Origin: Planctomycetota bacterium
Lineage (GTDB): Bacteria; Planctomycetota; Phycisphaerae; Phycisphaerales; UBA5793
DNA: 64,000 nucleotides
Direction of reading: 5' to 3'
Assembly (NCBI GenBank): GCA_013112555.1
Contig: JABFGK010000001.1
Location: 2,578,581 to 2,642,580, forward strand
This document shows positions 1-9,625 of this stretch, in pieces; the first letter of the stretch is position 1; each line of letters begins with the position of its first letter. The notes under the pieces were generated by a model that was not told where the DNA came from, made no database searches, and saw nothing but the letters and a program-made list of their open reading frames with translations. Position numbers and translations under genes: made by a program.

Positions 1-960
1 CATAAGATACGGCAGCACCGAAATGTGCATCTCGCCGTACAACTGCGGCATGTCCGTCGTGTTATACGCACCGGTCAGAATCAACCCGTCCTTATACGGG
101 GCAATCGTCCGGGCGAACTCCTCTTCGTAATACTCCGCCACCTTGCCGGCCATCCGCAGCCGCGCGCGATCCGGGTACTTCTCGAACACACGGGCAAACG
201 CCTGGAGCAACTCGTCGAGTCCCGTCCCCTTGTACACCGTCCCGAGTCGGCCGAAGATGACCGGTCCCCCACTCTTTGCCTCATCGAACTTGCCTGCCGG
301 CCATTCCTCAATCCGCTCATCCCACAGCGGCTGGTTCCCGACGATCGTGACGTCGGTACACCCCCACGTCTCATACTTGTTCTTCTGCCAGTTGCTCGTG
401 ATCTGCACAGCATCGGCCATCCGGCTGTACCGCTTCTCCAGCCCGTAAATGATCGGGAGCAAGGCCCGGCGCGGCCCGGTCCAGAAGCCGTAAATCTGCG
501 GCTCATGCGCATCGAAAATCACCGGAATCCGCAGCGACCGTTGCACCATCGGGATCATCGGGCACAGGTCCTGTCCAATGATCTTCACGGCATCAAACTT
601 CCCCTCACGCAAACACGAGAGAATCGCCTTGTGCATCTTCCGGAAGTTCAGGAAGTTCTTCGGCCCCCCCCAGGAGTCCGACTTCACCGGCACACGATGC
701 ACGGGAATCCCGAAGTGCATCTCATCGGCCGGCAGTTTCATTTCCCGATTCACGCCGAACACGGTCACATCATGCCCGAGATCGCGCAGCAACCGGGCCT
801 GCCCGCAGTACCGGCCATAGGTGCCCTGAAAGCGCTCAAACGTCCTGCTGATGCAGTAGGCAATCCGCAACGGCCGATCGGTGCGCACGCCGCCCTGCCC
901 CGGTTCATCGAGCGTTCCGACAACCGGCCGGTCATCATTGATGGCATCTGTCATAGTCAT
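1..960 (-). CDS. GT-B glycosyltransferase (group 1/4), 3' end cut by window edge
   Basis: The frame is open from an ATG at 960 down to base 1 (320 codons) with no stop, so the C-terminus lies outside the window. Residues 30-45 (LRIAYCISRTFERFQGTYGR) look like the N-terminal Rossmann start of GT-B enzymes. Residues 145-175 include IPVIFDAHEPQIYGFWTG, like the acceptor-domain core of GT4 proteins. Around residue 240 the donor domain begins (FGRLGTVYKGTGLDELLQAF), as in the nucleotide-sugar half of family 4 enzymes, followed by RLRMAGK. The gene starts 12 bases after the wza-like gene ends and is on the same strand, so both are probably co-transcribed and the enzyme probably adds a sugar to the exported polysaccharide. 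Sugar specificity cannot be read from sequence. It is easily missed because it lacks a stop inside the window. Confidence 0.88.
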   Translation of the reverse strand, partial: MTMTDAINDDRPVVGTLDEPGQGGVRTDRPLRIAYCISRTFERFQGTYGRYCGQARLLRDLGHDVTVFGVNREMKLPADEMHFGIPVHRVPVKSDSWGGPKNFLNFRKMHKAILSCLREGKFDAVKIIGQDLCPMIPMVQRSLRIPVIFDAHEPQIYGFWTGPRRALLPIIYGLEKRYSRMADAVQITSNWQKNKYETWGCTDVTIVGNQPLWDERIEEWPAGKFDEAKSGGPVIFGRLGTVYKGTGLDELLQAFARVFEKYPDRARLRMAGKVAEYYEEEFARTIAPYKDGLILTGAYNTTDMPQLYGEMHISVLPYLM

Positions 961-972
961 CGCAGACTCGGC

Positions 973-1824
973 TCAGCGGACGATGATGGTCGTATCACGC
1001 TGCTGCCGGCCGAAGTTGAACACATCCTCGACGTTCGGATACAGGATGATCCCGCGTTCCACATCCGTCACGGAGTTAAAGACGGTGCTGATGTTGTTGA
1101 ACAGCGTCATCCATTGCGCCTTGCCGCTCTTGGCAATCATGAGCGTATCGCCGCGCTGCAATAGGATGTTCGAGGTCCAGGCACCGCTCTCCAGCGGATT
1201 CAACATCGCTTCGTGATAATTGAAGATCCCGGCAGCAATGTACGGGGGCCGATCCTGAGACACGCGTCGAACCAGAACCATCCGCTTCGTGTCAGCATCC
1301 GGGTGCGGCCCGCCTGCCTCTGTGATCGCATCGATCAGCGTCATGTCACGTCGCAGTGCAATCCGGCCCGGCTTGTTCACATACCCCAGCACGTTCACAT
1401 ACTGCTGCTCGTAACTCGTCAGGTTCACACTCACATGCGGCTCGACGTAGTACTCGCCCAACCGCTGACTCAGTTTCTCGCGTATGTCGATCGTCGTCAG
1501 CCCCTCGGCCTTCACGCTCCCGGCATACGGGAACTGGAAGCGCCCGTCGATATCAATCTTGAAGGCACCGTCCATGCGGTCGTCTTCGAGGACCCGCACA
1601 TCAATCTCATCCCCCGGGGCCAGGAGATATGGCAGCCTCGGCATGGCAGCCACGAGGCTATTGACGTCGTTCTCCCCGACAGTCTGCCCGCCGGATCCGG
1701 AACCGAGTATGACCGCCTCCTGCAGCGTCTTGTTCGGCCTGTTACACCCACCGACCAACACCAGCGCCAACGCCAGCAGCGGAACGAACAGCAGCGAGCG
1801 CCGTGATCGGCTCAGAGCAGTCAT
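973..1824 (-). CDS. Wza/GumB-type polysaccharide export lipoprotein
   Basis: The 283-residue product starts MTALSRSRRS, runs through a hydrophobic stretch and reaches a lipobox (LVGGC), so it is a lipoprotein. A Poly_export region follows (YLLAPGDEIDVRVLEDDRM ... GRFQFPYAGSVKAEGLT), then an SLBB-like part (VNVLGYVNKPGRIALRRDMT, DAITEAGG). This family forms the outer-membrane channel for capsule or exopolysaccharide. I chose the ATG at 1824 because it gives a compact signal peptide. An upstream in-frame ATG at 1872 has a purine-rich GAGAGAG stretch before it and would add 16 residues. It is the first gene of a minus-strand pair with a glycosyltransferase and is divergent from the deacetylase and co-polymerase genes. 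Confidence 0.9.
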   Translation of the reverse strand: MTALSRSRRSLLFVPLLALALVLVGGCNRPNKTLQEAVILGSGSGGQTVGENDVNSLVAAMPRLPYLLAPGDEIDVRVLEDDRMDGAFKIDIDGRFQFPYAGSVKAEGLTTIDIREKLSQRLGEYYVEPHVSVNLTSYEQQYVNVLGYVNKPGRIALRRDMTLIDAITEAGGPHPDADTKRMVLVRRVSQDRPPYIAAGIFNYHEAMLNPLESGAWTSNILLQRGDTLMIAKSGKAQWMTLFNNISTVFNSVTDVERGIILYPNVEDVFNFGRQQRDTTIIVR

Positions 1825-2241
1825 CCGTATCGGTCTCTGTTCGCAAGCGATGCGCCAAGGCTCGTGTAGCATGCCGTACTCTCTCTCTGATTACACAAAA
1901 TCGCCGTCCGACGGTCGCGGCGGCCCCACCTCACCCATGTCAGGGGGCGTGGCTTGATTATTGCAGGTCCATACGCTTTCGCAACCGGGGCCCCCCACCC
2001 AAGCCGTTGACCCCTCAAGTTTCGCCCGGTTCGTGCCCACGGTCCTCCCTACTGTATCCCCAAGACGGTATGCCGGGCACTGACAGGCGACTCAATCACT
2101 GCTTCGCCCGTTTCCGAGTCCCTGCGGCCGGGCTTCCTGCCAAATCCCTTACTATCCTTCTTTCGGCTTGGGACAGCGGCAACATCCAGCAACCAGGCCA
2201 ACTCGGAGCCGATACCAGAGACTGCACACGGAGTTCGCAAC
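1825..2241. promoter_or_regulatory. Divergent intergenic region between wza-like and deacetylase genes
   Basis: This 417-base spacer has no convincing gene. It separates two oppositely transcribed polysaccharide genes, so promoters for both should lie here, but I could not identify -35/-10 boxes or operators with confidence. If the wza-like gene starts at 1872 the spacer is 48 bases shorter. Confidence 0.4.
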
Positions 2242-3054
2242 GTGGCCGCCACCACTTCTCACAGACTGCCAATCATCGTCTACCACAGTGTCGACGAGAA
2301 AAAAACATCCATCTCGACACCCCTGGCCTTTTTCAAGACCCATATCAACTGGCTCGCTGAGCACGGCTGGTCCACCATCCGACTCTCACAGGCAGCCCAA
2401 ATTGTCAAACAAGGCGGGAATCTCCCTCCCCGATCGTGTGTACTGACCTTTGACGATGCCATGCAATCGATCCGGGATATTGCCGACCCCATCCTCCGCG
2501 ACCATGGCTTCACAGCCACGACCTTTGTCGTCACAGGCCAGGCAGGGGAAAAGCCACACTGGTTCCGCCTCCCCGATCCATACCGAGATGAACCCCTCCT
2601 CGGCCGGGCCGACCTTGAGAAACTGGCTGAAAACGGCTGGGAAATGCACCCCCACACCCACAACCACCCCGTCATGTCCCATCTGCCGGAGGACGTTCAG
2701 CGCGAAGAAATCGAAAAAAGCCGCAGTGTCATCCGGGACTGGTTTGATCAGCCCGGCGACGTCCTGGCTTACCCCTACGGCCAGTTCAATAACGACACAC
2801 AAAGAGCCATGACAGCCTGCGGGATGGCAGCCGGCGTCTCCCTCCGATTCTCCGCGAGCGTCCAAAGCAACTGCCTGATGGACTGCCCTCGAATCGGGTC
2901 GGCCTGGTTCAAAGACTCACCATTGCGCATCAAACTCGCAACAGCCGGCCTTCTTGAGTGGTATGTGTCTGCAAAAGCAAGACTTAAGGGAGACCGCTCA
3001 CGCCATTTCCAAACACCGACGTCAGAAACCGTCCAGGGCCTGATCGAATGCTGA
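2242..3054 (+). CDS. Polysaccharide deacetylase (NodB/CE4 fold)
   Basis: This 270-residue protein has the CE4 motifs. It begins with LPIIVYHSV (residues 9-17), then has VLTFDDA (68-74), whose paired Asp residues act as catalytic base and metal ligand, and HPHTHNHP (136-143), which supplies the metal His residues. AYPYG follows near 175, the arginine/tyrosine groove motif. Enzymes of this type remove acetyl groups from polysaccharide GlcNAc residues. There is no signal peptide, so it may act in the cytoplasm or on lipid-linked intermediates, or be exported another way. The start is a GTG with GGAG eight bases upstream. Its position between wza and the co-polymerase genes fits modification of the exopolysaccharide made by this locus. 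Confidence 0.88.
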   Translation: MAATTSHRLPIIVYHSVDEKKTSISTPLAFFKTHINWLAEHGWSTIRLSQAAQIVKQGGNLPPRSCVLTFDDAMQSIRDIADPILRDHGFTATTFVVTGQAGEKPHWFRLPDPYRDEPLLGRADLEKLAENGWEMHPHTHNHPVMSHLPEDVQREEIEKSRSVIRDWFDQPGDVLAYPYGQFNNDTQRAMTACGMAAGVSLRFSASVQSNCLMDCPRIGSAWFKDSPLRIKLATAGLLEWYVSAKARLKGDRSRHFQTPTSETVQGLIEC

Positions 3055-3600
3055 CAGAAGCAAAGGCCCCCGAAATCAGCATGCATTCTTCCTTTAATGG
3101 CAAGTTATTGTCAGCCCACGGGAGATCGAACGGTTTCACCAACGACCGATCAGGCTGACAATGACCTCCGGCGCGGAGCCGGGGTGAGCGGCAGGCTCGA
3201 TCAGGACTCAGCCAATCGGCATCGTTTGCGCGATGTCAACCGGCGATTGAAGTACCGCTCGAGATGGGTGTAAAGCCGGGAACACCGTGGCGTGAAGGGG
3301 CGAATAACCCCACCGGGAAACAAATGATTATTACGTGACCCTCTTTACGCCGATTGCATTGCCTGATAGCCTACGGACCTGGTTTCCCATATTGGGAGCG
3401 AGGCACATGCGGCGTGCACCAACCGGCCACGGCTACCGGCCTGATGGCTCCGTCGCATAAAGTGGATGTTGTACCAGTTGGGTTCCCCTGTAAGATGAGT
3501 GCTGATTCGCGTCTGTATGTACACAGACGCAGCGCCCCGCAGCCTGGTGGCGCGATCCGAACGCGATCGGCTGCCTTTGCCAACGACCGGGTGAGAATTC
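3055..3600. other. 546-base intergenic region upstream of the first co-polymerase gene
   Basis: No coding region is supported. Short frames here have compositions unlike proteins and lack ribosome-binding sites. The region probably carries the promoter for the long plus-strand operon beginning at 3601. I see no clear terminator after the deacetylase gene. Confidence 0.35.
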
Positions 3601-5244
3601 ATGAATCGAATCGATGGACATAACGAGACGGCCCCCCTGGGGTTTGACGCCGAAGGCTGGCCCATGCCCGAAGTGCGAGCCATGATGATTGACAACTTCA
3701 GTCGATCATGGACACGCCACTGGATCGCGGTCGCCATCATCTTTGTGATCACGGTGTTCCTGGTGATGTTCTCCGTGTTCCTGGTCACCCCGCGCTGGGA
3801 GGGCCAATCTCTGGCCATGATCAACGAGCAGGCGTTACCGAATCTGGCGATTTCCAACGCCTCCTCCACCGATACCGGCCGGCCGGATGCCAGCACCACC
3901 GTCGGGAATCTCATCGAGATTGCCAAGAGCAGGCCCTTCCTCACCGAAGTCGTCCGCGATCTCAAACTCGATCAGTACTTCCAGGACAAGGCATCAAGCC
4001 CCGGCCCGCGCGATCGCATCAAGCAGACGATCATGAACGTCGTCACACTTCGCTTCCTGCGATCCGGCGGCCAGCCGGATTGGGAGAGCCGAGCCGTCGA
4101 GGAACTCCAATCCAAGTGGCTCGCCTCCACCCCGATGGAGCGCACTTCGATGGTGCCGATCCTCATCTACGGCGACAATCCCGTAAAAACCATGGAAGTC
4201 GGCGATGCGATCCTCGACCACCTCAAGGTCTTCATGGATCGCCTGTATCGACAGAACATTGAGGGGTTGCTGCCCGCACTGCGGACCGAGACCGAATCAC
4301 TCGAAACGCAGATTGCCAACGATGAGCAGCAGATCACCGACCTGCTGGCCGGCATCGGCTACGCCGACCCGAAGTCCTATGCCGACCTCGTCATGAGCGG
4401 CCTGGCTGACCTTCAGCAGCAAAAAGCCACCATCGATCTCGAAATCCGCTCAGCCCAGGCGACCGAACTGAGACTGCAGGAGGAACTGAAACTCATCCCT
4501 GAGTTTGCCAAGGTCATGAGCGAGACTTCCTCCGAAAAACCGATGCTCCGGATGTCGGAACAACTCGGCATGCAGGTTGCCAACAAGCAAGCGGAGCGTC
4601 AAGGCATGCTCCAGAATCTGCCGGCAAACTCACCGAAGATCACCTCGCTTGATGCTCAGATTCAGGCGCTGATGGATGCCCAGGAACAAGCCAAGCAGAC
4701 CGAGGCACAACAGGTTGCCGGCGAGCGCATCACCGACACACTCGACCCCAGACACCGACAGACGTTCGGCCAATGGCTCGAAGCGGCCGCGAAAGTAGCG
4801 AGTCTCGAGGCGCGTCAACTCGGCCTCGGTGCGGCGATGGAGACACTCAATAGTTCGCAGCGCGAAGCCATCACCGCCGCACAACAGTTGGAGCGCTTCG
4901 AACGCCAGAAGACGCTGCATGTTTCACAGTACAACGCTCGCTACTCGAAACTGATCGAGTTCGAGACGATGCTCGAGCAGCCGACGCTGTTCAACGTCAT
5001 GCAGAAGGTCGCCCCGACCTCGGTCAAGAGCACCAAGAAGCCTGACAATCCGAACATGCTCCTGGCAGCCATCATTGCCGTCGTGCTGGGCGTGTTTACG
5101 GCACTCCTGCTGCCCATCGGGTTTGACTACATCAATCAAACCCTGATGAGCAGCCGACAGGCGTCGGCCATCCCGGGCGTGCGCGTGATCGCGGCCGTAC
5201 CGAAGTCCAGTTCCCGCAAGATGTACACCCCTGCGAGTCTTTGA
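3601..5244 (+). CDS. Wzz/GumC-like polysaccharide co-polymerase (chain-length determinant), copy 1
   Basis: This 547-residue inner-membrane protein has the layout of chain-length determinant proteins. A short cytoplasmic N-terminus is followed by a membrane span (about 41-62, WIAVAIIFVITVFLVMFSVF), then a long periplasmic part rich in coiled coil (about 220-450), then a second span (about 480-503, LLAAIIAVVLGVFTALLLP) and a cytoplasmic tail. The tail ends VRVIAAVPKSSSRKM, resembling the linker that joins such proteins to a tyrosine kinase. The next gene, three bases downstream, is a kinase-like protein without a P-loop. A second gene pair of the same type lies at 7817-10548. Role inferred: control of polymer length or coupling of polymerisation to the Wza channel. 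Confidence 0.88.
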   Translation: MNRIDGHNETAPLGFDAEGWPMPEVRAMMIDNFSRSWTRHWIAVAIIFVITVFLVMFSVFLVTPRWEGQSLAMINEQALPNLAISNASSTDTGRPDASTTVGNLIEIAKSRPFLTEVVRDLKLDQYFQDKASSPGPRDRIKQTIMNVVTLRFLRSGGQPDWESRAVEELQSKWLASTPMERTSMVPILIYGDNPVKTMEVGDAILDHLKVFMDRLYRQNIEGLLPALRTETESLETQIANDEQQITDLLAGIGYADPKSYADLVMSGLADLQQQKATIDLEIRSAQATELRLQEELKLIPEFAKVMSETSSEKPMLRMSEQLGMQVANKQAERQGMLQNLPANSPKITSLDAQIQALMDAQEQAKQTEAQQVAGERITDTLDPRHRQTFGQWLEAAAKVASLEARQLGLGAAMETLNSSQREAITAAQQLERFERQKTLHVSQYNARYSKLIEFETMLEQPTLFNVMQKVAPTSVKSTKKPDNPNMLLAAIIAVVLGVFTALLLPIGFDYINQTLMSSRQASAIPGVRVIAAVPKSSSRKMYTPASL

Positions 5245-5247
5245 ACC

Positions 5248-5979
5248 ATGATGAATGAAGCATTCGACGATCTGGCGTTGGACACAGAGGCTCCCGAGTC
5301 CGGGACGGCAGGACTGACCGGCACGCCGGCAGACCTCATGCCCTCGCACCCGCTGACCCAGCATCTGACGCGCCTGCTCACGGCACCCCCGTCTGCCCGC
5401 GTGGCCATGGCCGTCGGCGAACTGGCCTCGGCGATGGATCATGCCGCCGGCGACGACGCCTTTGCCGTCGCCGTCAGTGCCGTCAAACCGGGACACAAGA
5501 TGGGATTCACGGCCCTCACCCTGGCGGCCCTCTGGGGACGCTGGGGACGACCGACCTGCCTCATCGAACTCGGGACCGGCAAGACCTCCATCGGCGGGGC
5601 CGTCCGGTCCACCAGCCCCGACTTGGCCGCAGCCTGCGATCAGGCATCGGCCGGCCGACGCGTCACCGGAGTCTCGAGCCTGCATGCCCAACTACCGGAT
5701 ACCGGCATCATCGCAGCGAATCAGGGCGACGTCCTGCAACTCGTCTCCCGGGGCGGGCTCAAACTCCTCGTCAACTCACTGAAGAATGACTTCGAACGCA
5801 TCGTCGTCGCAGCACCGTCGATGGAAAGTGCGTTCCCCGTTCTTTCACTGTACGGCTTTTGCGATCGACTCGTGATGAGCCTCGTCGCCGGCGAAAGCCG
5901 CGCTGCCCCGCTGCGCGAACTGGCCAAGCACGCACTCATGCAGGGAATGCCTCCCATCGAAGCCATCTGGCACGATTAA
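5248..5979 (+). CDS. Degenerate BY-kinase/CpsD-like protein lacking a Walker A motif, copy 1
   Basis: The 243-residue product follows the co-polymerase by three bases, the usual place of the CpsD/Wzc tyrosine autokinase. The fold looks related: a strand FAVAVSAV (residues 72-79), a helix GFTALTLAALWGRWG, and a strand PTCLIELG (102-109) where Walker A-prime normally reads VLLIDaD. The nucleotide loop (GEGKS/T) is replaced by KPGHKM, and no Tyr cluster is seen at the C-terminus. It ends PPIEAIWHD, similar to PPLQLFWHG at the end of the paralogue at 9622-10548. I infer a non-catalytic structural partner of the co-polymerase. Alternatives are an unrelated Rossmann-like protein or a kinase with an unrecognised P-loop. 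Confidence 0.7.
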   Translation: MMNEAFDDLALDTEAPESGTAGLTGTPADLMPSHPLTQHLTRLLTAPPSARVAMAVGELASAMDHAAGDDAFAVAVSAVKPGHKMGFTALTLAALWGRWGRPTCLIELGTGKTSIGGAVRSTSPDLAAACDQASAGRRVTGVSSLHAQLPDTGIIAANQGDVLQLVSRGGLKLLVNSLKNDFERIVVAAPSMESAFPVLSLYGFCDRLVMSLVAGESRAAPLRELAKHALMQGMPPIEAIWHD

Positions 5980-6083
5980 CAAGTAATCGTCCCTTTGTTC
6001 CGGAACGAGTCGGCCAGGCCGCCCGCACACGTCACCACGATGACTATGCGGCAACCGGCCGGCACCCACGGGGTCACCAGACC

Positions 6084-7631
6084 ATGCTTGCAGCCCTCGA
6101 CCAGTCGATGAGACGCAGACAGGTGCTCTTCTTCACCGTGCTGCTGCTCCCGCTCATGGCGCTGCTGGGACTGGTCGGCGTGGTCATCTCCAGAGTCACC
6201 GGCTACACCCTCCCCATTGCTGCCGGCGGTGCCATGATGGGCATCATTCTCGGCATCGTCGTCTTCGGCGTGAACTGGCGGATCGGCCTGTATGCCATCA
6301 TGTTCCTCGTCCTGTGGGATCGATGGCTCCTGATTACTGAGCGCGGCGGGCTCAATGCGACCAAGATCGCCATCGGACTCACCATCATCTTCATGGCCGG
6401 TGCCATTCTCAGTCGCGAACTCCCGCGCTGGTGGGAGCGGCTGGTGGACGCCATCCCCCTCGTCGCACTCGGATTCGTCCTCATGACGCTCTGGTCATTT
6501 GCCTGGACCCCACACCCGGACCGTGCCATCGACTTCCTGACACGCCGGCTCAACTGCGTCGTCCTGCTGGCACTCGTCATGGTGGCCGTCACCGACCGCG
6601 AAGTGCTGCATCGGGCAGTTTTGTTCTTCGTCCTGGGCGGGATCGTCTGCGCTGCCCTGGCCATGAGTGAGCTATTCACGGGCAAATCCATCCTCGAACT
6701 GCGTGGACTCGCTTCCGAGGAATCCGGCAAGAATGTGCTCCAGGAAGGGTTCGGCGGCCGACTCCGTATTGTCGGACCATCCGGTGACGCCCCCTTCTGG
6801 AGTCTGGCGATCAGTGCGCCCGGAATCCTCCTGTTCGGCCTGCTGTTTTATTACCGAGACTGGAAGAAGCGCCTGGTCATGCTGGCAGGCGTCCTCCTCG
6901 TTGCCCTCAACATCATGGCGACCGGTGCACGCGGCGGGGCCTTGTGCTTCCTGGCCGGTTGTGCAGCCGTCATGCTGCTGTGCCCCATCAAACACAAGGC
7001 CTCGAAGGTGGCGGTGGCGATCGCAGCCTTCATCATCCTGCTCGGGGCGATGCTCCTGTTCAGTGACCAAAGCGCGGCCGGCCGAATTGCCGACCCCACG
7101 CGCGCCACGTCCACCGTCGATTACCGAATCTCGAACTGGTACATGGTCTGGGATATGTACGAGCAGCGGCCCTGGACCGGCCACGGCGTCAACACCTACA
7201 CCATGTTCTACCCCTGGTACCGAATCCCCGGATCATCCGGCGAACCAGTCCGGCCGCTCAACTCATTCATGCAGGCCCTCCAGGAGTCCGGGATCCAATG
7301 CGTACTCGCCTACACACTCCTGTACGTGTTTTCATGGTTTGCAGCCGGCTGTGCGGCGCTGAGTACGAGCGATCGACGATTGCGCTTTGAGGCCACCGCC
7401 CTCATCGGCGTCGTCTTCGGGTTCTTCCTGTTTGCCGGCACGTCAAATGTACTCGAAAATGAGTTGTACTTCCTCATCTTCGGCCTGTGCGGTGCGTGCT
7501 ATAACGTCGCGAGACAGGAGCACGCGATCTGGCCCACCCTCGGGGCCGATTTCATGCAGCCGGCTTACCAGTACCGCCTCACTGCGGCCCTTGAGGCCCG
7601 CCAGCGAGCCAAATACCCCGTCGGAGGCTGA
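6084..7631 (+). CDS. O-antigen ligase / Wzy-like polymerase, multi-span membrane protein
   Basis: The 515-residue protein has at least ten hydrophobic spans, starting with QVLFFTVLLLPLMALLGLVG. It contains the Wzy_C-type periplasmic region near residues 340-410: YRISNWYMVWDMYEQRPWTG, then HGVNTYTMFYPWY, and later NSFMQALQESG, where the family has conserved Arg, Gly and Asn/His positions. Such proteins polymerise or ligate lipid-linked glycans on the periplasmic side. I start at ATG 6084 because the open frame upstream (from 5859) overlaps the previous gene and encodes an Arg/His-rich, non-membrane stretch. It lies between the two co-polymerase/kinase-like modules and probably supplies the polymerase they regulate. 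Confidence 0.85.
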   Translation: MLAALDQSMRRRQVLFFTVLLLPLMALLGLVGVVISRVTGYTLPIAAGGAMMGIILGIVVFGVNWRIGLYAIMFLVLWDRWLLITERGGLNATKIAIGLTIIFMAGAILSRELPRWWERLVDAIPLVALGFVLMTLWSFAWTPHPDRAIDFLTRRLNCVVLLALVMVAVTDREVLHRAVLFFVLGGIVCAALAMSELFTGKSILELRGLASEESGKNVLQEGFGGRLRIVGPSGDAPFWSLAISAPGILLFGLLFYYRDWKKRLVMLAGVLLVALNIMATGARGGALCFLAGCAAVMLLCPIKHKASKVAVAIAAFIILLGAMLLFSDQSAAGRIADPTRATSTVDYRISNWYMVWDMYEQRPWTGHGVNTYTMFYPWYRIPGSSGEPVRPLNSFMQALQESGIQCVLAYTLLYVFSWFAAGCAALSTSDRRLRFEATALIGVVFGFFLFAGTSNVLENELYFLIFGLCGACYNVARQEHAIWPTLGADFMQPAYQYRLTAALEARQRAKYPVGG

Positions 7632-7816
7632 AAACCAGCCGGCAGGACACTGGCAGACGGGAAGACAGCCGAACACGCGAAAACCGGCGACCGAATGTAT
7701 CGGTGATGACCGATTGAATACACTGTCATGGGTGGATGGACGGCTGTTTTTTGCCCCACCCGACACCCGGGGGATCCAGAATCCCCACCAGTCATACAGA
7801 GATTTGCAACCAACAG

Positions 7817-9625
7817 ATGGCACGGCATGTCGAAACCCGAGTCCTGGCACGTACCGATCCTCAGGATCGCAGCGCGATGCTCGCGTCTCCTCCGCAGGCA
7901 GGATCAGGCAGCCGCTCCGAGTGGTTTCCCCCACTGCCGTCAAACACTCGCCGATCCGGATTCGGCTGGCTTCGATTCTGCCTGGCCTCGATCCGCTTCC
8001 ACCCGATCCAGTTCATCGGGACCATCCTGCTCATCTCCTGTGCCGGGATCATCTCCCTCTGGCTACGTCCCGTCGCGTGGCAGGCCACGGCCCAACTGCA
8101 CGTCCCCAACTCGATTGAGCCGGTCGTCGATATGGCCGCAGCACCCGTTGAACAACAGCGGGCCGTCCTGCTTGATCTCAATGCCACTGATGTGGCAGAA
8201 CTCCTCAAGTCACGCACACTCCTCCATTCCGTGCGCGAGGCCATCGCTCAACAGGATCCGGGTCAGGCGTCAGGCCGGCTGCCCGGTGCCCCGATCCGCT
8301 TGACGCTTGACGACGCAGACCAGGCCGGTGACATCGGCACCCTGGCGACCCGGGCGCGCGATTCCGCACGGGCCGCGTGGGCATCGCTCCGTGCTCGCAT
8401 GCGCGACGGCGCTGCCTGGTTCGGCCTCACCACCCCCATTGCCACGGCTGACGATCCTCCGGCTGCCGACCCGGATCATGCCGGCGGAGCCCTCGTTTTC
8501 GGCATTGAGGTCCATCCTGCCGACCGCGATCAGAACGTCATTTCCTTTGATGTCTGGGCCAATCAACCCCAGACGGCTCGGCAGGCAGCCGATCTGCTCG
8601 TCATGGCTGTCCGCACACAACTGACCACTATTTATCAGGACCGAGCCGTGCGACGGTGGGAACAACTTGTCCCTTCGCTCGAAGACTTGTCCATCAACCG
8701 GGCAGCAGCCCGGACTGAACTGCAGCAGTTCCGAGCCGGGCTCGAAAAGCAGAATCCGGCTGCGTATGCCAAACGCCTCGAAGAACTCGTTGCCGATTCG
8801 CGTGCCAGACTCGCGGCCCTCGAAACCGAGAAATCCGAAATCGAAGCCCAGCGGCACAGCGTACTCGGGCAGCTCAATGAGATCAGCCTCGATTCACAGG
8901 AGGAGATCGTCTCAGCAGACAATCCACGCCTCAGCGAGTTGATGGGAGAGATCAGCGACCTTGAAGCCGAGTATGCCTCCAAACTCGCACGCTACACCGA
9001 GAAACATGCCGAGATGGTGCAACTGCGCAGCCAGATCGACTCCAAGAAGGAGGAGTTAAGTACGCTGCAGCAGACCGTCATCACCGAACGCGTCACGGCA
9101 CCGAACCCGGTGTTCCGCGACCTCATTCGAACGCAGATGGAACTGGATCAACGGCTCAACCAACTCGCCGGTCGAGAAATGGGACTGGCACGAGCCGAGA
9201 CGGAACTCTCCGAGGAACTCCGGAACACGTCGGCGGTTGCCGAACAACTGGCCACCCTTGAGACGACTGCAGCGCACCTCGAGACCGAGTGGCAGGCACT
9301 CAAGACTGAGACCGGCTGGCTTCGAGCCATCTCCGACGACGACTTCCTCCTGGCCGACCTCGGCCTGTCGCATCCGGCTGTGGTCAACGATCCGACCCGG
9401 CCTGACCGACCGGTCACCTCAATCCACCTCGGGATCAGCGCTGCCCTGGCCCTGTTCGGCTCCCTCTTCCTCTGCGTCCTCCGTGCAGCCTGGCGCAACC
9501 GGGCCCTCGGACGCTGGCAGGTTGAGGATCTGAGCCAACGCGTCCCGCTGGTCGTGGTCGCTGAGTTGCCCAAGACCTCCTACCGGCGATTGCTGCGCAG
9601 GCAGGCTCCGAAGGCACTGGCATGA
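7817..9625 (+). CDS. Wzz/GumC-like polysaccharide co-polymerase, copy 2
   Basis: A second chain-length-determinant-like protein of about 602 residues. A basic, Ser/Pro-rich N-terminus precedes a first span (FIGTILLISCAGIISLWLRP). A long periplasmic region follows with strong coiled-coil character (EELVADSRARLAALETEKSE and similar stretches), then a second span near the end (IHLGISAALALFGSLFLCVL). The tail VVVAELPKTSYRRLLRR parallels the AAVPKSSSRK tail of copy 1. The start is uncertain: ATG 7817 is used, but in-frame ATGs at 7736 and 7877 are possible. The stop overlaps the next start (ATGA), so the two are translationally coupled. Confidence 0.85.
   Translation: MARHVETRVLARTDPQDRSAMLASPPQAGSGSRSEWFPPLPSNTRRSGFGWLRFCLASIRFHPIQFIGTILLISCAGIISLWLRPVAWQATAQLHVPNSIEPVVDMAAAPVEQQRAVLLDLNATDVAELLKSRTLLHSVREAIAQQDPGQASGRLPGAPIRLTLDDADQAGDIGTLATRARDSARAAWASLRARMRDGAAWFGLTTPIATADDPPAADPDHAGGALVFGIEVHPADRDQNVISFDVWANQPQTARQAADLLVMAVRTQLTTIYQDRAVRRWEQLVPSLEDLSINRAAARTELQQFRAGLEKQNPAAYAKRLEELVADSRARLAALETEKSEIEAQRHSVLGQLNEISLDSQEEIVSADNPRLSELMGEISDLEAEYASKLARYTEKHAEMVQLRSQIDSKKEELSTLQQTVITERVTAPNPVFRDLIRTQMELDQRLNQLAGREMGLARAETELSEELRNTSAVAEQLATLETTAAHLETEWQALKTETGWLRAISDDDFLLADLGLSHPAVVNDPTRPDRPVTSIHLGISAALALFGSLFLCVLRAAWRNRALGRWQVEDLSQRVPLVVVAELPKTSYRRLLRRQAPKALA

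Noticed and set aside
25-1164. 379-codon plus-strand open frame
   Set aside because: It lies antisense to the glycosyltransferase and wza-like gene, which have clear family motifs. Its composition (His/Arg/Pro-rich) is a shadow of high GC.
3354-3623. 89-codon frame before the first co-polymerase gene
   Set aside because: Overlaps the co-polymerase start, lacks a ribosome site and has no protein-like pattern.
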